64,000 nucleotides of DNA from Chrysomallon squamiferum (GCA_012295275.1 CM022676.1:460841-524840), one strand, 5' to 3'; shown: positions 1-38,416, counted from the stretch's first letter. Numbers and translations are program-made. The notes: generated from the letters alone by a model not told the origin.

Positions 1-815
1 AGTATGTAAATTTCCACTACTTGATGAAATCTAAACACTGTTACATCACAAAATCAATACTAGAAAATTCCAGTAAGAAGAATGACCACTGAGTAGCCAC
101 TGGACAGTGGTCATCCCAGCTACTTTATAATCCACATGCATACTAACCAGCTTGCCCTAACAGCAGATTACTGTTTTCCTCATATGATACTATTTTAAAA
201 TGTTCTCTTTTGAAAAGTTTAATCAAATATATACTACTCCACTCGAAACTTTTCTCACTGAAACATTATTTGAAATGAATTTACTGGATACAGAAATGCC
301 AAAGTATGCACGGACCATCTCTTTACATTTACAGATTACAGAGTCACTAATAATAATATTATAATATATTTATTGTTCAAATACCTAATGTAATAAAGTA
401 TTTATTGTAATTACCATTTTATATAATTCTAATATTTTATTATCTGTGGTAGAAATAGTGATGGTAGAATTAGCTGAAGTAGTAGTAGTGATGATGGCAG
501 TATAGTAGTAGAAATAGTAGTAGTAGTAGTAGTAGAAATAGTAGTACTAGTAGTAGAAATAGTAGTAGTAGTAATACAATACAGACTTTAAAAGAAAGAA
601 AATAAAGAAATGTGAATACAAAACATAATAAATATAACGACTCAAGTAGCCATTCATTTTAAAACCAGAACAGTGAACACTGTGAAGCTTTAGTTTTACT
701 TTTACTGTTTTACGTTTACTGATTTAGTGTCAGTGTGCTAATGACAGATGATGAAGTTACTGTCTACTCGTCAACCTGTGTAATTTAAACAACAATACAC
801 GAAACACAGACTTAC
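1..815. other. Noncoding, probable intron of the ZDHHC-type gene
   Basis: AT-rich sequence without a supportable exon on either strand. It holds an imperfect GTA/TAG trinucleotide run at about 475-570. It lies directly 3' (minus strand) of the ZDHHC-type exon, so it is most simply intron of that gene. Confidence 0.5.
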
Positions 816-979
816 GAATAAGCCATGGATGGAATAATAAGATGTCTGATAACCACATAATCGGCGTAGAGCACTGCTATATACGTGAAAACTACACATG
901 TGATTCCGCAGGGATCACCTCGGAAAACAACCATGATGGATGTTCTTTTCTTTACTTTCCTCCAAAAGAAAAAGAGCAT
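816..979 (-). CDS. Exon of a ZDHHC3/7-like palmitoyltransferase (partial)
   Basis: The minus-strand frame reads a short basic segment, then GDPCGITCVVFTYIAVLYAD, YVV, and IPSMAYS before a strong GTAAGT donor (GT at 815-814, phase 2). The spacing CGI-C-(T)-VLYA-(D/E)-VV-IP resembles the first transmembrane helix and flanks of the Golgi ZDHHC3/ZDHHC7 palmitoyltransferases, which attach palmitate to protein cysteines. The catalytic DHHC cysteine-rich domain would be in later exons, left of the window, and is not visible here. An ATG lies at 979-977, but the true 5' boundary is uncertain: the residues before GDPCG do not resemble the family, and an upstream acceptor is possible. The family call comes from remembered similarity over about 35 residues, so it is moderate. 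Confidence 0.55.
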
Positions 980-1009
980 TGTCTGAAGTTCCCACCACAG
1001 GAGGATCAA

Positions 1010-3790
<2,781 letters not shown>

Positions 3791-3801
3791 CCATACAGAT
3801 A

Positions 3802-3809
3802 TATATAAA
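3802..3809 (+). promoter_or_regulatory. TATA box of the amylase-tail-like gene
   Basis: TATATAAA lies 43 bases before the ATG at 3852. This would place transcription start near 3830-3840, giving a very short 5' leader. Confidence 0.55.
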
Positions 3810-3851
3810 TAATGGTACGTCCAAAACGACCAGTTTAGAGCAGTGTTAACC

Positions 3852-5511
3852 ATGGAGAACCTGTTTTTATTATGCTTATGTTTTCTTGTTGTAACGTCCG
3901 CCGACAACTTTCAGCGCACCATAGTGGTGATACACAAGAAAACGTCCCCCAGCGAGTACTTGTTTCTGCGAGGCGGTGATGAGCGAGGAGAGGGAATTCC
4001 AATACGACAAAGAATAAAACCAGAACAGGAAAGGTACGAAGCAGACGTAAAGTATTTAAAATAAAAACCTAATTAAATAATATAACTTTTATTTAATTAG
4101 GTTTTTACTTTTATTTTCATAATTTGTTATTTTTAAACACATTCAGTCACATTTCTCTCTCTATATATATTTAGTTGTTTTTATAATCAGCATTCACTTA
4201 TTTTGTCTTTCTATGTTTCGTATATAATTATTCATGTTTTGCAGTAGCAAATTCAGCGTTCTGTCTCAGGGGGACACAACTCTGGACTGGAAAGACAGAG
4301 AAAAGAGACAACCCGGACAGGCCTTCGGAACGCCGATGATGTGGACAACGAATGACCGGTGTGTACCTCTGTAGCGTGTCTTCTCATCATCAACGACGAC
4401 GATGATGATAATGATGACGATGGCGATGACGATGATGATGATTGTAGTAAAGACAAAATTAATGATGATGATAATAATGATAATAACAATGATGATGATT
4501 ATAAAAAAGAAACCATTAATGATGATGGTAATAATAATGATGATGATGATAACAATAATAATAATAATAATGAAGACTATTATGATATTAATGTTGCCGA
4601 TGTTCACAGAATGAATATGACGATGATAACTGCGACGTCGTCAGTGATGATGATGATAAACAAATTAGTGAATGTTGACTTCTTTGCTGATGTAAACACA
4701 TTTTCATATTAATGTTTTCTAGGAACAGATTTCTACAGCACTACTACTATTCCTGCTTTCACTTTACTACTATTACTAGTACTACTACAACTTCTGTAAC
4801 TGCTTCTGCTACTATATTATTATTATTATTATTATTATTATTGTTATTATTATTATTATTATTATTGTTATTATTATTATTGTTATTGCTGCTGTTGTTG
4901 TTGTTGTAATTATGACTATAATTATGATTAGTTACTGCTATTATTGTTGTTGTTCTGATAGTTGTTTTCGTTATTGTGATGCCGTTGATGTTGTTATTAG
5001 ATCGTACAAACTGGACATCACACACGATGGTGCGGGTTACTTTGATATAAATATCGCCACTGATCACATGTGGGTTGTGGACGTTGACATGGACTGCGAC
5101 AAAACACGAAACGGCTGGTTTCAGTACAAGGTAAGAAGACAGCAGCTAATTTATTCAGACAGAGATTACAGATCAATCAGTGAATCCAAAAACAATCAAA
5201 AAACAAAAAACAACAAAAGAAAACAACGAAATATGTCCTGTACTATCCGTCTTATAATAACACGTATACATAACTGCTGTTTTATTTTTATCATTTATTT
5301 TGATCTTCCTAAACGTTTTATGTTCTAAACAGGTAATGACAACATGATAGTCTGTCAACTGCTTTTGTTTGTTTTTTTTTCTTTTTAATTCACTGTACAA
5401 GCATGCGTGACACCTTGCACCACTGACCACAGCACAGGCTCCAGTGTGCCGTGCTTTCACTTTGTTTTCAGTTTGAGCAGCGAGTAAGCAGAATTTCTTC
5501 TTCTTCTTCTT

Positions 5512-5542
<31 letters not shown>

Positions 5543-6998
5543 TTATTATTATTATTATAAATTACTTTGAGAGTTGAGCGATCATCTTTCTCTCGGTTCA
5601 CCCTGCAGTAAACACAGATGTAACGTGCATGCTGAGCATCTACTTCGTTCGTTTCTTGCAAAGATGTTCTTCGTTGTCTTCCTCACTGGATGAACCGCTG
5701 AACTCGGTGAGAGTCCAGTTCACACATTTCATCATCAGCTGTGTTAAACACACCCATTACACAACCCGTGTTACATACACGTTGTTTTAACTGCGTCGTT
5801 GTGAAAACCTCTCTGTTGTCAGACGTAGCAACGATGACGTAGTACCTCAGTATCTTACTTCTTTTTTCGATATTTTCTTTCTTTCTTTCTTTTTTCTTTG
5901 TTTCTTTGTTTAGTATTTCTTTCTTTATTTCTTTCTGTTTATTTGTTTCTTACTTTCGTATTATTATTATTATTATTATTATTAATATTTTTTAAATATT
6001 GTTAATAATCATAGATTGTTTATTCAGTCAGCGAATTATCAAGGAAACATTTGGTTAAAGAACTTAGAAAGTTCATCTCATATATTTTGGGTTTACAGTT
6101 GTTCATTCTGAATTGTATCTTCCTAGGATAATGCTAAAAATCGGGTTAGTCAAAATTAAACATTTTGTAAGTATTTTTATAGAAGAAAGTGGCGCGCACA
6201 CATTTTCAAACTTTAATCTTATGTGGTTTCATCTCGTGATCGATTAAGATTATCAGCAGTTAGAAGAATGCAGCATTTTTAAAACTTATTCTCCTTTTTA
6301 TTAAAATTACATTTTGAGAACTGATAACAATAGTCTTTCCAGGTTTAACTCAGAGACAACAGCAAACACTGAGAAAATAAATCAGAGATGTGTAACACGT
6401 TTATAGCGACATCGATGCACATATAAAATATTTTATTAGAATTATCAATGTTTGCAACGTAATGTTTTATTTTTACCTTGTGACCAACTATTTTTAAAAT
6501 GATCTGATACCCGGGTCTGACCTGTCTGCGAGTCTAACTACACACCCAGTGCAATGAAATGAAATAAAAAAACAAAAACAAAACAGAAATAAATAATTTT
6601 TCTTACCTGCTGATTATTTTATTTTGTTTTGTTTTAATTTAATTTAATTTAATTTAATTTATTTTAATTAATTTATTTAGGGATTCATAACACAAAATGG
6701 ACGTCCTAAATATGAAAAGAACACATACAATGGGTGGGAACAAGTAAGGGGAGGCAACTTCTGTGAAGGAGAGCTCCTTCCAAATGGTGAGAATTTCCAA
6801 CACGGATTCAGCTGGGTGGACAAACAAAACCATTTAGGAAAATGCGGAGCTTTCAATTATGTTTCCTGGGGCAACGGAACTTCATGTTTCATCCATTCAG
6901 TTGAGTTCGTTGAAATGCTGGCACACGGAATTGATCCGTCACCAGAGGGCGAGTTTTACGACGACACGGAAACAATAGAGGAACCGATGGAAGAGTAA
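3852..6998 (+). CDS. Secreted protein of the animal alpha-amylase C-terminal-extension family, stand-alone
   Basis: Four exons: 3852-4033, 4245-4358, 5001-5130 and 6681-6998, all with GT-AG junctions and matching phases (2, 2, 0). They give 247 residues ending in TAA. The ATG sits in an ACCATGG context. Residues 1-17 form a signal peptide (MENLFLLCLCFLVVTSA). The rest matches the extra domain known at the C-terminus of mollusc and other invertebrate alpha-amylases: RTIVVIHKKT and LFLRGG near the start, LDWKD, GTPMMWTTND, WVVDVDMDCDKTRNGWFQYK at the end of exon 3, then KCGAFNYV and TSCFI. Four cysteines follow the signal peptide, enough for two disulphides. No catalytic amylase barrel precedes it. 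The last 25 residues are acidic (PSPEGEFYDD, EEPMEE). Its function is unknown; carbohydrate binding is a guess from the amylase link. Confidence 0.88.
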
Positions 6999-7031
6999 CT
7001 GTATTTGCGCTTTGACGAATCTTGTTTACAA

Positions 7032-7037
7032 AATAAA
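7032..7037 (+). other. Poly(A) signal AATAAA of the amylase-tail-like gene
   Basis: AATAAA lies 34 bases after the stop codon at 6996-6998, consistent with a very short 3' UTR. Confidence 0.6.
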
Positions 7038-7039
7038 TT

Positions 7040-8073
7040 GACAGAAAAATAATTGTCATTTTTAAAGAAATGTTACCTTGTTGTTGTTGTTTTTTATATT
7101 ACTTGTCGATAAATAACACACGCACACACACACACACAGCCGCAAACACATACATACATACATACATACACATATGTACACACAAAAACACACATTGATA
7201 CACACACACAAATACATAGTATACACATACATACACATATACATGAGCACTTATCAGAAACAAGTAAATAATGATTTTGATTTTATGGTATCTTAGAGAG
7301 AGTGAGAGAGTGAGAGAGAGAGAGAGAGAGCGAGAGTTAGCTTTGTTATCGATAGCAAGCATAGTTTGCGGAAGTACCGTAAACAATACTGTGACCTCAT
7401 TCATCGTCATTTTTTATATATCACATGGAAGTAAAACTATTATGTTTTCATGTAAACGAAAACAAAAAAGTAAGTATAGTTTTGTTTATTACAAAGTCAA
7501 TAAAAATAATTGAAAATATTGATCATTCTCTTAACTTCAATAGTTCAACACTTTCAGTGAAAACAACAAGTAGAATAAGCAGAAATGAATCTAACAAATT
7601 TCCACTTAGAGCAGTACATGTTAAAAACTCTTCTCGATTATTATTATTATTATTATTATTACTATTATTATTATTATTATTTTCGTTGCTGTCATCATTG
7701 CTATTTTTTTTGCTTTTGTTGTTGTTGTTATTAACGAGTTAAATGTAACAGAAATATCAAATGTGACTCAGTCTGATGTAGAATTTTTCTTTTATTTATT
7801 CTTGTTGCTGTTGTCATTAACCAGCTAAATCGGATAGAAACGGCAAACATTACTCAGTCTGATGTAGACTTTTCTGTCTGTTCTCTAGAATGATCTCTTA
7901 TAAAAGTGAAAACCGTCTTCAGCTCAGTTTACTGCCACTTTTATCGTCTTTGTATCTCCTGTCACTAAAACCACCACACTGCCAGCTGAAACTCAAACAT
8001 ACAACAACACTGTTCATAATACAGTCACCATAACAACGCGTATCATGACGAAGATGATGAAGATGACAACAAC

Positions 8074-8109
<36 letters not shown>

Positions 8110-8126
8110 TATTATTATTATTATTA

Positions 8127-8162
<36 letters not shown>

Positions 8163-8300
8163 GTAGTAGTAGTAGTATTGCTGTTGTTGCTTTTATTTTA
8201 GTTATAAATATTTGCATTAATATTCTGTTTGTCTATCTGAACCTGCGTATGTAGATATATAATGAATGTGTGAATGCACGAGTGTGTGTGTGAATCAGTG
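7040..8300. other. Spacer with a 70-bp tandem duplication and a possible last exon of gene B
   Basis: Holds CA, CATA, GA, ATT and TAG microsatellites. About 7717-7788 and 7803-7874 are diverged copies of one segment sharing ACTCAGTCTGATGTAGA. The minus strand of the second copy could be the missing last exon of gene B. Two acceptors are possible after 8308 (AG before 7893, or before 7871), giving tails ENRQKSLHQTE or VYIRLSNVCRFYPI. Neither is well supported. Confidence 0.35.
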
Positions 8301-8307
8301 AAAATAC

Positions 8308-27221
<18,914 letters not shown>

Positions 27222-29154
27222 TTTCCTGAATTTCACCAATTTTCCTAAAGCAAGAAATAAATAAAAATAGAACATAGAAAAAACAAATGGAAAATATTAA
27301 ATCATAATTATTTTATAATCATGTTGATGTTGATGATGATGATGATGATGATGATGATAATAATAATAATAATAATCACAATATATTCATTTTGATTACT
27401 CCTCAACGGCTTACATTAACATAGGTTTTTTTTTATTCAGTAAGTATTTTGTTTTTGCCACGATGTTTGGTAAAGACCTATAATAAGGATACACAGATGA
27501 AGTCATACGATTAAATAAGATTGATGTATTAAATAACTACTTACATATGTGAATTATTTTTCCGTCTGAGAAAATGAACCTCTTATCACTTAATTTATCT
27601 TCCTTCGTAAATTCCACCAGTTGTATACCGTAACAAAGTAACAGTAACGACACCAAAGGAATAGAGATATTTCTGTAGGCTTTTTATTTCTACAAAAATA
27701 TTTCTATATTTAATTCTTTTTCAGTACAGTAATGTCTGTTCGAAATGGAAAACAAAAATGATATTAAATTAAAGTAAAATACAGTAATGAGATTATAATG
27801 AAATCAAATAAATTAAATTCAGTAAAAAAATTAAAATAATAAACAAATAAATAAATAATTATAACGAACTATATGAAGAAATAAAGTATTTGTAAATAAT
27901 CAATAAAAAGCTCTAAAGTCTCATCTCTAATTAATATATACACATATGCATAGTTCAGTTGTAAATCTACTTATCACAACGAACACTGCATAATTTAATG
28001 CTAAATCTCCTTGTAACGTGAAGTACCGCACAGTTTAGGTTTAAACAGAATATTGCAAGTTCTGTGTTAAACATGAATCACTTGTTAACTTGCAATGTTC
28101 TGTTTAAAAATAAATATGTAGTATCTGATGCTGTAAGTAGATTTAACATTAAATTATGCAATGTTCTGTGTATAACATTGTGTAAATTGATATCATCATT
28201 TGCTGAACTTGTCATAATATCTTCTTCTTTCACATATATAGCTAATCAGAACTGATATTATCATGTACTGAACTTGTGTATTTAAAATTAAAATACCTGC
28301 TTTATTCAAATGTGCTACTGTGTCGTCATTTACTAAATTTCTAGTGTATTATCATTCCACAAAACAACAATAACAAAGAAAAAAAAAAAAGAAGAAGAAG
28401 AAGAAGAAAAATCACTTAATTAAATGTTTTAAACGTATACATTATTAATCAGTCAATTTCAGTCAATTCGTTCTGGTTCATACTGTGTAAATCGTGATTC
28501 ACAATTTTAATCAGATTACTTTATAGATATATATGTGTGTGTGTTTATATATGTGTGTGTGTTTATATGTGTGTGTGTGTTTATATATGTGTGTGTGTTT
28601 ATATATGTGTGTGTGTGTATATATGTGTGTGTATATATGTGTGTGTGTGTGTATATATGTGTGTGTGTGTTTATATATGTGTGTGTGTATATATATGTGT
28701 GTGTGTTTATATATGTGTGTGTGTATATATATGTGTGTGTGTATATATATGTGTGTGTGTTTATATATGTGTGTGTGTATATATATAACAAATCTCACGT
28801 AAAAAATCCCCATAAACTCTATAATTAGTAACATTTGCAGTTTTTTATTATTTCTCAGAAATGATCAAACAAATCAAAATACACATAGTGCTTTATTATA
28901 CGAGTAGTTACACATAACTCCAATTCTATTAAGTCACATAAAAAAGAGACATTCATATAAGCACCGGAAATCAGGATACAAATATCAAATAATTAAATAA
29001 AGTGTTTAATAGCAGACAGATAAAAAACTGTTTGAACAAATAAATAAGACAGATAAAAACTTTCCATTGATTTGAATATATATATAATATATATATATAA
29101 AATATATATATATATATATATTTTTTCATGATATATAATATATATATATATTTC

Positions 29155-29190
<36 letters not shown>

Positions 29191-29949
29191 AAACAGGAAT
29201 TTTTAAATTTCAAATATTTAATTTTTTTATTGAGTGAATAGTCTAGCACAATGACTGATTTTTGGAACTTTAAGTTTATTCAGTGTGTATGAACAATGTA
29301 GATGTGTTAAAAGAAATGAGATATAATGAAATAATCTTTATCGGAAACAATCCAGTTCATAATGGGCCCTAAAATTCGAGATTTGTAAAATATGGTAATT
29401 GTTAAATATTAAAAGAGTCGTAATTATGGAACTATTTAATTAACGACTTTGAATTCTGTTGAGAAAATAATCAGGATAACAAGATCTACCGTAATAAACA
29501 GCAGTCAATCGTTTTCCAATTATAATTTGGAAACACTCATTACTGAATCCATAATTTGCACCTACTAAATGGTACAGGACATTTATTTTAAAAAGACTGA
29601 TGACACTGAAGAAATTTATATTTAAAAACAACAAGATCAGCGGAACCTATCTAAAAAGATATTTATTTCATTGTTGATTTAAAATATTTTCTTTTCTTAT
29701 AGAAATCGATCCGGCCGGAAGTGGAACATGATTCCCGATTACCTAACTCTGGTTTTCATTTCCTATTAAAAGTCCTAGAACTAAAACCTGCCAATGCCTG
29801 GTTTCCCACAAAACGTAGATGCACGCAAAAGTGACGAAAGACAAAGCAGGGTGCACTTGGTGGGAAGCGATGATCAACCTCGGTTTTTGAGCAACTTTTC
29901 TTAAGCTTGTCTCGATGGTGGAAAGTAACGTCGTCCGCCTTAAATATAG
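27222..29949. other. 5' flank of gene B
   Basis: Probable promoter and 5' leader region. A GTGTGTATAT array runs from 28528 to 28786. 28790-29050 recurs at 33470-33720, and 29240-29760 recurs upstream of gene C at 38790-39240. No exon is supportable. Confidence 0.5.
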
Positions 29950-31440
29950 ACTGTTAAACGTAGATTATAAAAGTATTTCTGTAGTTCTTGCTAATCGTCT
30001 TAAACAGGTTACGTCAACTATTATTTCATCAGAACAAATCTGTTGGGTAAAATGAAGAGATGTTACTGATAATATTATGTCAGTAAGACATGTCATAAAT
30101 ATTGTTGAGTTAAATAATACTGAAGGGTTTATTGTTAAGATTGTTGAAGAAAAAGCTTTTGATTGAATGTCACATATATTTATTTTAAAAGTTCTGAAAG
30201 AATTAAATATTTGTGATAAATTTATAATGTGGATTAAAATGCTCTGTAATGATATAAAAAGTTGTTCAAAATTAAAGGACATTCAACACATTTCCTCCAT
30301 GGTACAAAAGGTGTTAATCAAGGATGTCCAATATCAATGATGCTTTATGTTATTGCAGCTGAACCCTTGAATAATTTAATTAAAAAAGACAGAGCATGAA
30401 TGGAATTAGAATAACAAATGAATTTAATTCTTTATTACTTCAGCATGCAGATGACACTAATGTAACTGTCTGCGATGCTGAGTCTGTAGAATCTGTTTTT
30501 AATACAATATATATGTATTGTCGTGTTCAGGGGCAAAAGTCAATGTAGAAAAGTCAGAAGCACTTTGTCTTCGTAAGACTGTTAAATAAAACTTATCTTT
30601 TAACTTTGAGATATCGATAAGTAAAGATTCTGATAAAATTATAGGTATATATTTAGGACCAAATAAGTCCTTATGTTAAAGTATGAACTGAAAAAATAAA
30701 TTAGATAAAATTTGTAGTTTAATTAATGTATGGAGTCAAAGGAAACTCATTTTACACGGAAAAGCAGAAGTATGGAATATTTTGTTCTATCTAGACTTTG
30801 GTATACGATTAGCACAATAAATATACCAAACTGGGTAGAAAATGAAATCCACAAGTTATTTTTTATAAATTTATGTGGGAAGGAAAAACATCTGTAATAA
30901 AATATTCAACAACAATCGTGTGAGCTAAATGTTACAGATATTTCATCAAAGGAAATGGCTTTTCGTATTAAAATATAAGAGAAATATTTTGATAATGATT
31001 TTAAAAATGTTCGGAACTATACAATATCCGTATTTCTTGGAAATTATGTGAATATGAATTTAAATTATGACATTTTTTAGATAGTTTACAGTAAAGATGC
31101 TTTGAAGGTTATCAACCCTTTTTATGCTGAAATGTTATCATGTTAATAATGGGGAACGTACTTTCTAACTTGATACAGACGAAATATTGTCTCATCCAGT
31201 TTTTCAGAATACATTCATTAAATATAACAAAATAATTATTACCATTTAGTGTTTCTTTCAAAGTGGCTGATATTGCATATGAAGTAATATCAGGTTTTCT
31301 CCCTTTTACAGCTATTGTCGAAATTATTCATGAAAAATCTCCAGAATTATCCCCCAAACAAATTTATATTGCTTACAATGTTATTGTGAAACCACTTCAA
31401 GATGAATGTAAAAGTTGTATTAAAAGAAAAGATTAACACC
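29950..31440 (+). mobile_element. Decayed non-LTR (L1/Tx1-like) retrotransposon, reverse-transcriptase region
   Basis: Plus-strand frames, broken by many stops and shifts, show the order of an L1-type reverse transcriptase: LNVDYKSISVVLANRLK, a DxxKAFD-type segment (EEKAFD), LKELNICDKFIMWIKMLC, a GxxQGCP-type turn near 30315, and HADDT at about 30448-30462 in place of the usual (Y/F)ADD. It is a 5'-truncated, long-dead copy and cannot encode a product. Confidence 0.75.
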
Positions 31441-35040
<3,600 letters not shown>

Positions 35041-35681
35041 CTAATCAATGATTTTTTCATCATTTTTCCCTGCTTCTTCTTCTTGCTTTTGTCCTATTTT
35101 GAAATGATGTTCAGTTTTTTTCCTTCCACGTTTTCGAATCAATCGAAATGTTATGCAAGCTAGAGCTACACATATGACAGCTAGGAGTGAAATCAACCCG
35201 GTTAGAATGTATTGTGATTTCGACGCAGAAAGTTTCACGTAATCTGCACCTCTTAAAATGAAATTACATGTTGATCCCATACTCAGTGATCCGTCCGCAC
35301 ACTTCCAAAGTCCCGCGTCAGCTTCTGGTGTGAAATTCACAATAACCAGTGTGATTAATGTTGGCAAATCAATGATGACTTGGTAGCCTTGTCTAAAGAC
35401 TTGACACTTTGAATTGTTAGAATTGCATTGCGCAACTTGCAGTGTTTCATTAGGATGCCAAAATCCGATGCCGTAAATTATTTGGCCGCTTATCTTACAG
35501 ATAAGTTTTGTCTTTATTCTACTCATACTTCCACGTAGACAGACAACTTCAGTTCTCGCTGCTTTTATGTCATCTGTATTCAAAAAGAGCAAAACAAAAC
35601 AGTAATAAAAATACAAGTATAATAATGATTATAATGTGATGATGACGATGATAAAACATAATAATAATAATAATAATAAAA

Positions 35682-35745
<64 letters not shown>

Positions 35746-36438
35746 GTAATAGATAAACATATCAACGAAATAAACAAAAGACAATGATGAAACAATAATA
35801 ACAACACCAAGAACAGTAATAATATCAATGATAAAAGTATGTTATTATGAATTAAACAAAACATAGAAATCAGAGTAAGTGAGCAAGTAATTGTTACAAA
35901 GATGATGAAAATCGAGTATTCCAGAGAACTCGAAACATAAACATGTATGGCTTTGATAAGAGGATTCTCCTGTTAACATTACAGCCTGTTACGTCTAAAG
36001 TGAGTCTGTTTCAGTATGAAAATGTACATAATCATTCCTGAAACGTAAGACTTAATGTTGCGTTAGATTTCAATGAACAAAAAGTAAAGTATTTATTATT
36101 TCTTTCACCAATGTACATTCATATATATAATGATTAGTACTAGTCCACGATCTTTAATATGCGCTCAGAATTATCCATGATTATTTGATTTAGTTTAAAA
36201 GTATACGTAAACTCAAGGATTATCACAAAAACCTTACAAAACTACACATTCAAATATTCATTCATACCTGTGTGTGTGCAGAGAGTTCATAAATAAATTG
36301 AACAAACAGCAATAATCCACCCGCAACACAAAGATTGCAGAATACTGGACACTACTAATCGTGTCACTAATTCAGTACAACAACAACAACAACATCTAGA
36401 AGAATAATAACAACATGGACAACACCAATAACATCTAC

Positions 36439-36504
<66 letters not shown>

Positions 36505-38271
36505 AAGAAGAAGAAGAAGAAGAAGGAGGAGGAGAAGAAGAATTGTAAAATGGAGAAAAAGTCGAGATTTCAACGTACATACTCTGATTTATCAACTTGT
36601 AACTATTGCTGTATAAACCATTTTCAACATTTGTACACTTCCACTTGCTAAAATCAACATAGCTGATATTCAGCTTCAGTTCATACTTTTTAACATAGGA
36701 ATCACTTCCTCGTCCTGCTTCTGTACAGACTGGTAAGTAAGCTCTGTTTGGTTTTCCAAATGTTATACATCTGTTACCAGTCTGCACTAGAAAGGCTTTT
36801 TCAGTATTGTCTTTTTGAAAGGCAATACGGCCTTTATAGTTAGCAGCATCGAATGCAATACATGTAAACACATACGGTTCACCCTCTAATGCTGCCGTCT
36901 TTGACCCGTAGAATAATAATTTTGCACCTGTACAAATGAAAGTAAATACTACTGTTAGGTGATTTACATGAAGACAAATGAATAAACAGCGCTAGTTTGG
37001 ACGAGATGTTGGTAAAAAAAATATTATTCTTTCTTAGTGATGTGGATTTTTTATTTCTGTTGTTGTTATCATTACCTTTACCATTATTATTATCATTTTT
37101 TTTTTTTTTTTTTTTTTTTATATGTTATAACTATTTTTTTTTAATTATCATTTTTTCTTCTCGGCTCTTATATGATAACATATAGGTTGTTTATGTCTGA
37201 TATAGAGCAACTGCGGTATTCAAAAAGAAAAAGACTGCTATTATAGGAAACGTTTTAACACACACACATTAACACACAAACACATAAATGGAACGATTTA
37301 TGCAGCAAGCTAGGGATTGGAGCTTCTGTTTTAGTGAATACAAATTTAAGATATAGAATAAACAATGGAAATTAAACCAAGAAAATAACACATCATAAGT
37401 TTATTTAAAAGATGCAGGTATACATATATAACTTAAAATTCTAACAGTACCACTTACAATATGTCAGATGAAAATTAAATGAACATAATTTTAACAATTA
37501 CTCAGTATTTTGTGAATATAATTTATTTTAACTTTAATGTAGTTTTTATGTTATTTTTCGGAGAAACGTATCTGTAGTTAGTTTAACTCGTAAAACGTTT
37601 CCTACAGCTAGTTTAACTGGTAAAGCGTTTCCTATAGCTAGTTTAACTAGTAAAGCTTTTCCTATAGCTAGTTTAACTAGTAAAGCGTTTCCTATAGCTA
37701 GTTTAACTAGTAAAGCTTTTCCTATAACTAGTTTAACTAGTAAAGCGTTTCCTATAGCTAGTTTAACTCGTAAAACTTTTCCTATAGCTAGTTTAACTCG
37801 TAAAGCTTTTCCTATAGCTAGTTTAACTCGTAAAGCTTTTCCTATAACTAGTTTAACTAGTAAAGCGTTTCCTATAGCTAGTTTAACTAGTAAAGCGTTT
37901 CCTATAACTAGTTTAACTAGTAAAGCGTTTCCTATAACTAGTTTAACTAGTAAAGCGTTTCCTATAGCTAGTTTAACTAGTAAAGCGTTTCCTATAGCTA
38001 GTTTAACTAGTAAAGCGTTTCCTATAACTAGTTTAACTAGTAAAGCGTTTCCTATAGCTAGTTTAACTAGTAAAGCGTTTCCTATAGCTAGTTTAACTAG
38101 TAAAGCGTTTCCCATAGCTAGTTTAACACGTAAAGCGTTTCCTATAACTAGTTTAACTAGTAAAGCGTTTCCTATAGCTAGTACACAGTTTTGAATGATG
38201 CGGAAAATCAATCGCATGGAGGAAGACAAATCGAAACATGCTGATTAATCCTGATCATTGATTGGCTGGTA

Positions 38272-38340
<69 letters not shown>

Positions 38341-38416
38341 ATAAAAAAGACTAACCGAAGCAAACTTCAACAAAGAGCAGAAGCGTCATTCTAAATAATT
38401 TCCCATCAATCGGCAT
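35041..38416 (-). CDS. Gene C: two-domain Ig-like single-pass receptor
   Basis: Three exons: 38356-38416, 36583-36927 and 35041-35573. Phases are 1 and 1, giving 312 residues and a TAG stop at 35043-35041. Residues 1-21 are a signal peptide (MPIDGKLFRMTLLLFVEVCF). The next 115 form a Cys-rich Ig-like domain (EPYVFTCIAFDAANYKG, NRCITFGKPN, DFSKWKC). Residues 136-245 are a V-like domain (VVCLRG, LICKISGQIIYGIGFWHP, VAQCN, DAGLWKCADGS, STC). A helix at about 257-278 (ILTGLISLLAVICVALACIT) is followed by RLIRKRGRKK and a short acidic tail without tyrosine motifs. Both extracellular exons are paralogous to gene B's 24811-25158 and 22478-22801. Here the V-like domain, membrane helix and tail share one exon. 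A ligand-binding receptor without its own signalling motif is the likely role. Confidence 0.87.
35665..35744. repeat. AAT trinucleotide microsatellite
   Basis: In gene C's second intron, just upstream (minus strand) of its last exon. Confidence 0.8.
36438..36540. repeat. AAT/AAG compound microsatellite
   Basis: Begins about 40 bases beyond gene C's second donor. Frames through it give poly-Asn, poly-Lys or poly-Ser by-products. Confidence 0.8.
37555..38185. repeat. 30-bp minisatellite, about 21 copies, in gene C intron 1
   Basis: The unit TAAAGCGTTTCCTATAGCTA plus GTTTAACTAG is repeated head to tail with few substitutions. Because 30 is a multiple of three, the minus strand is open for 227 codons (LAIGNALLVK repeated). 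It is inside an intron and composed wholly of the repeat, so coding is doubtful. Confidence 0.85.

Noticed and set aside
4359-4712. Asp/Asn-rich plus-strand frame
   Set aside because: It lies in intron 2 of the amylase-tail-like gene and is made of degenerate GAT/AAT repeats.
28511-28834. Several overlapping frames of THIYIH or CVCVYI type
   Set aside because: All come from one GTGTGTATAT array, which is open in several frames on both strands.
30448-30462. Active reverse transcriptase
   Set aside because: The ADD-type motif is present but many stops and frame changes on both sides show a long-dead copy.
37555-38185. CRISPR array
   Set aside because: Repeats are directly contiguous with no unique spacers, and the genome is eukaryotic. 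The same holds for the arrays at 48590, 54372 and 62155.
37546-38229. 227-codon frame as a real repeat protein
   Set aside because: It is built entirely from the 30-bp intron minisatellite inside a gene with complete, well-spliced exons; the frame follows from repeat length.
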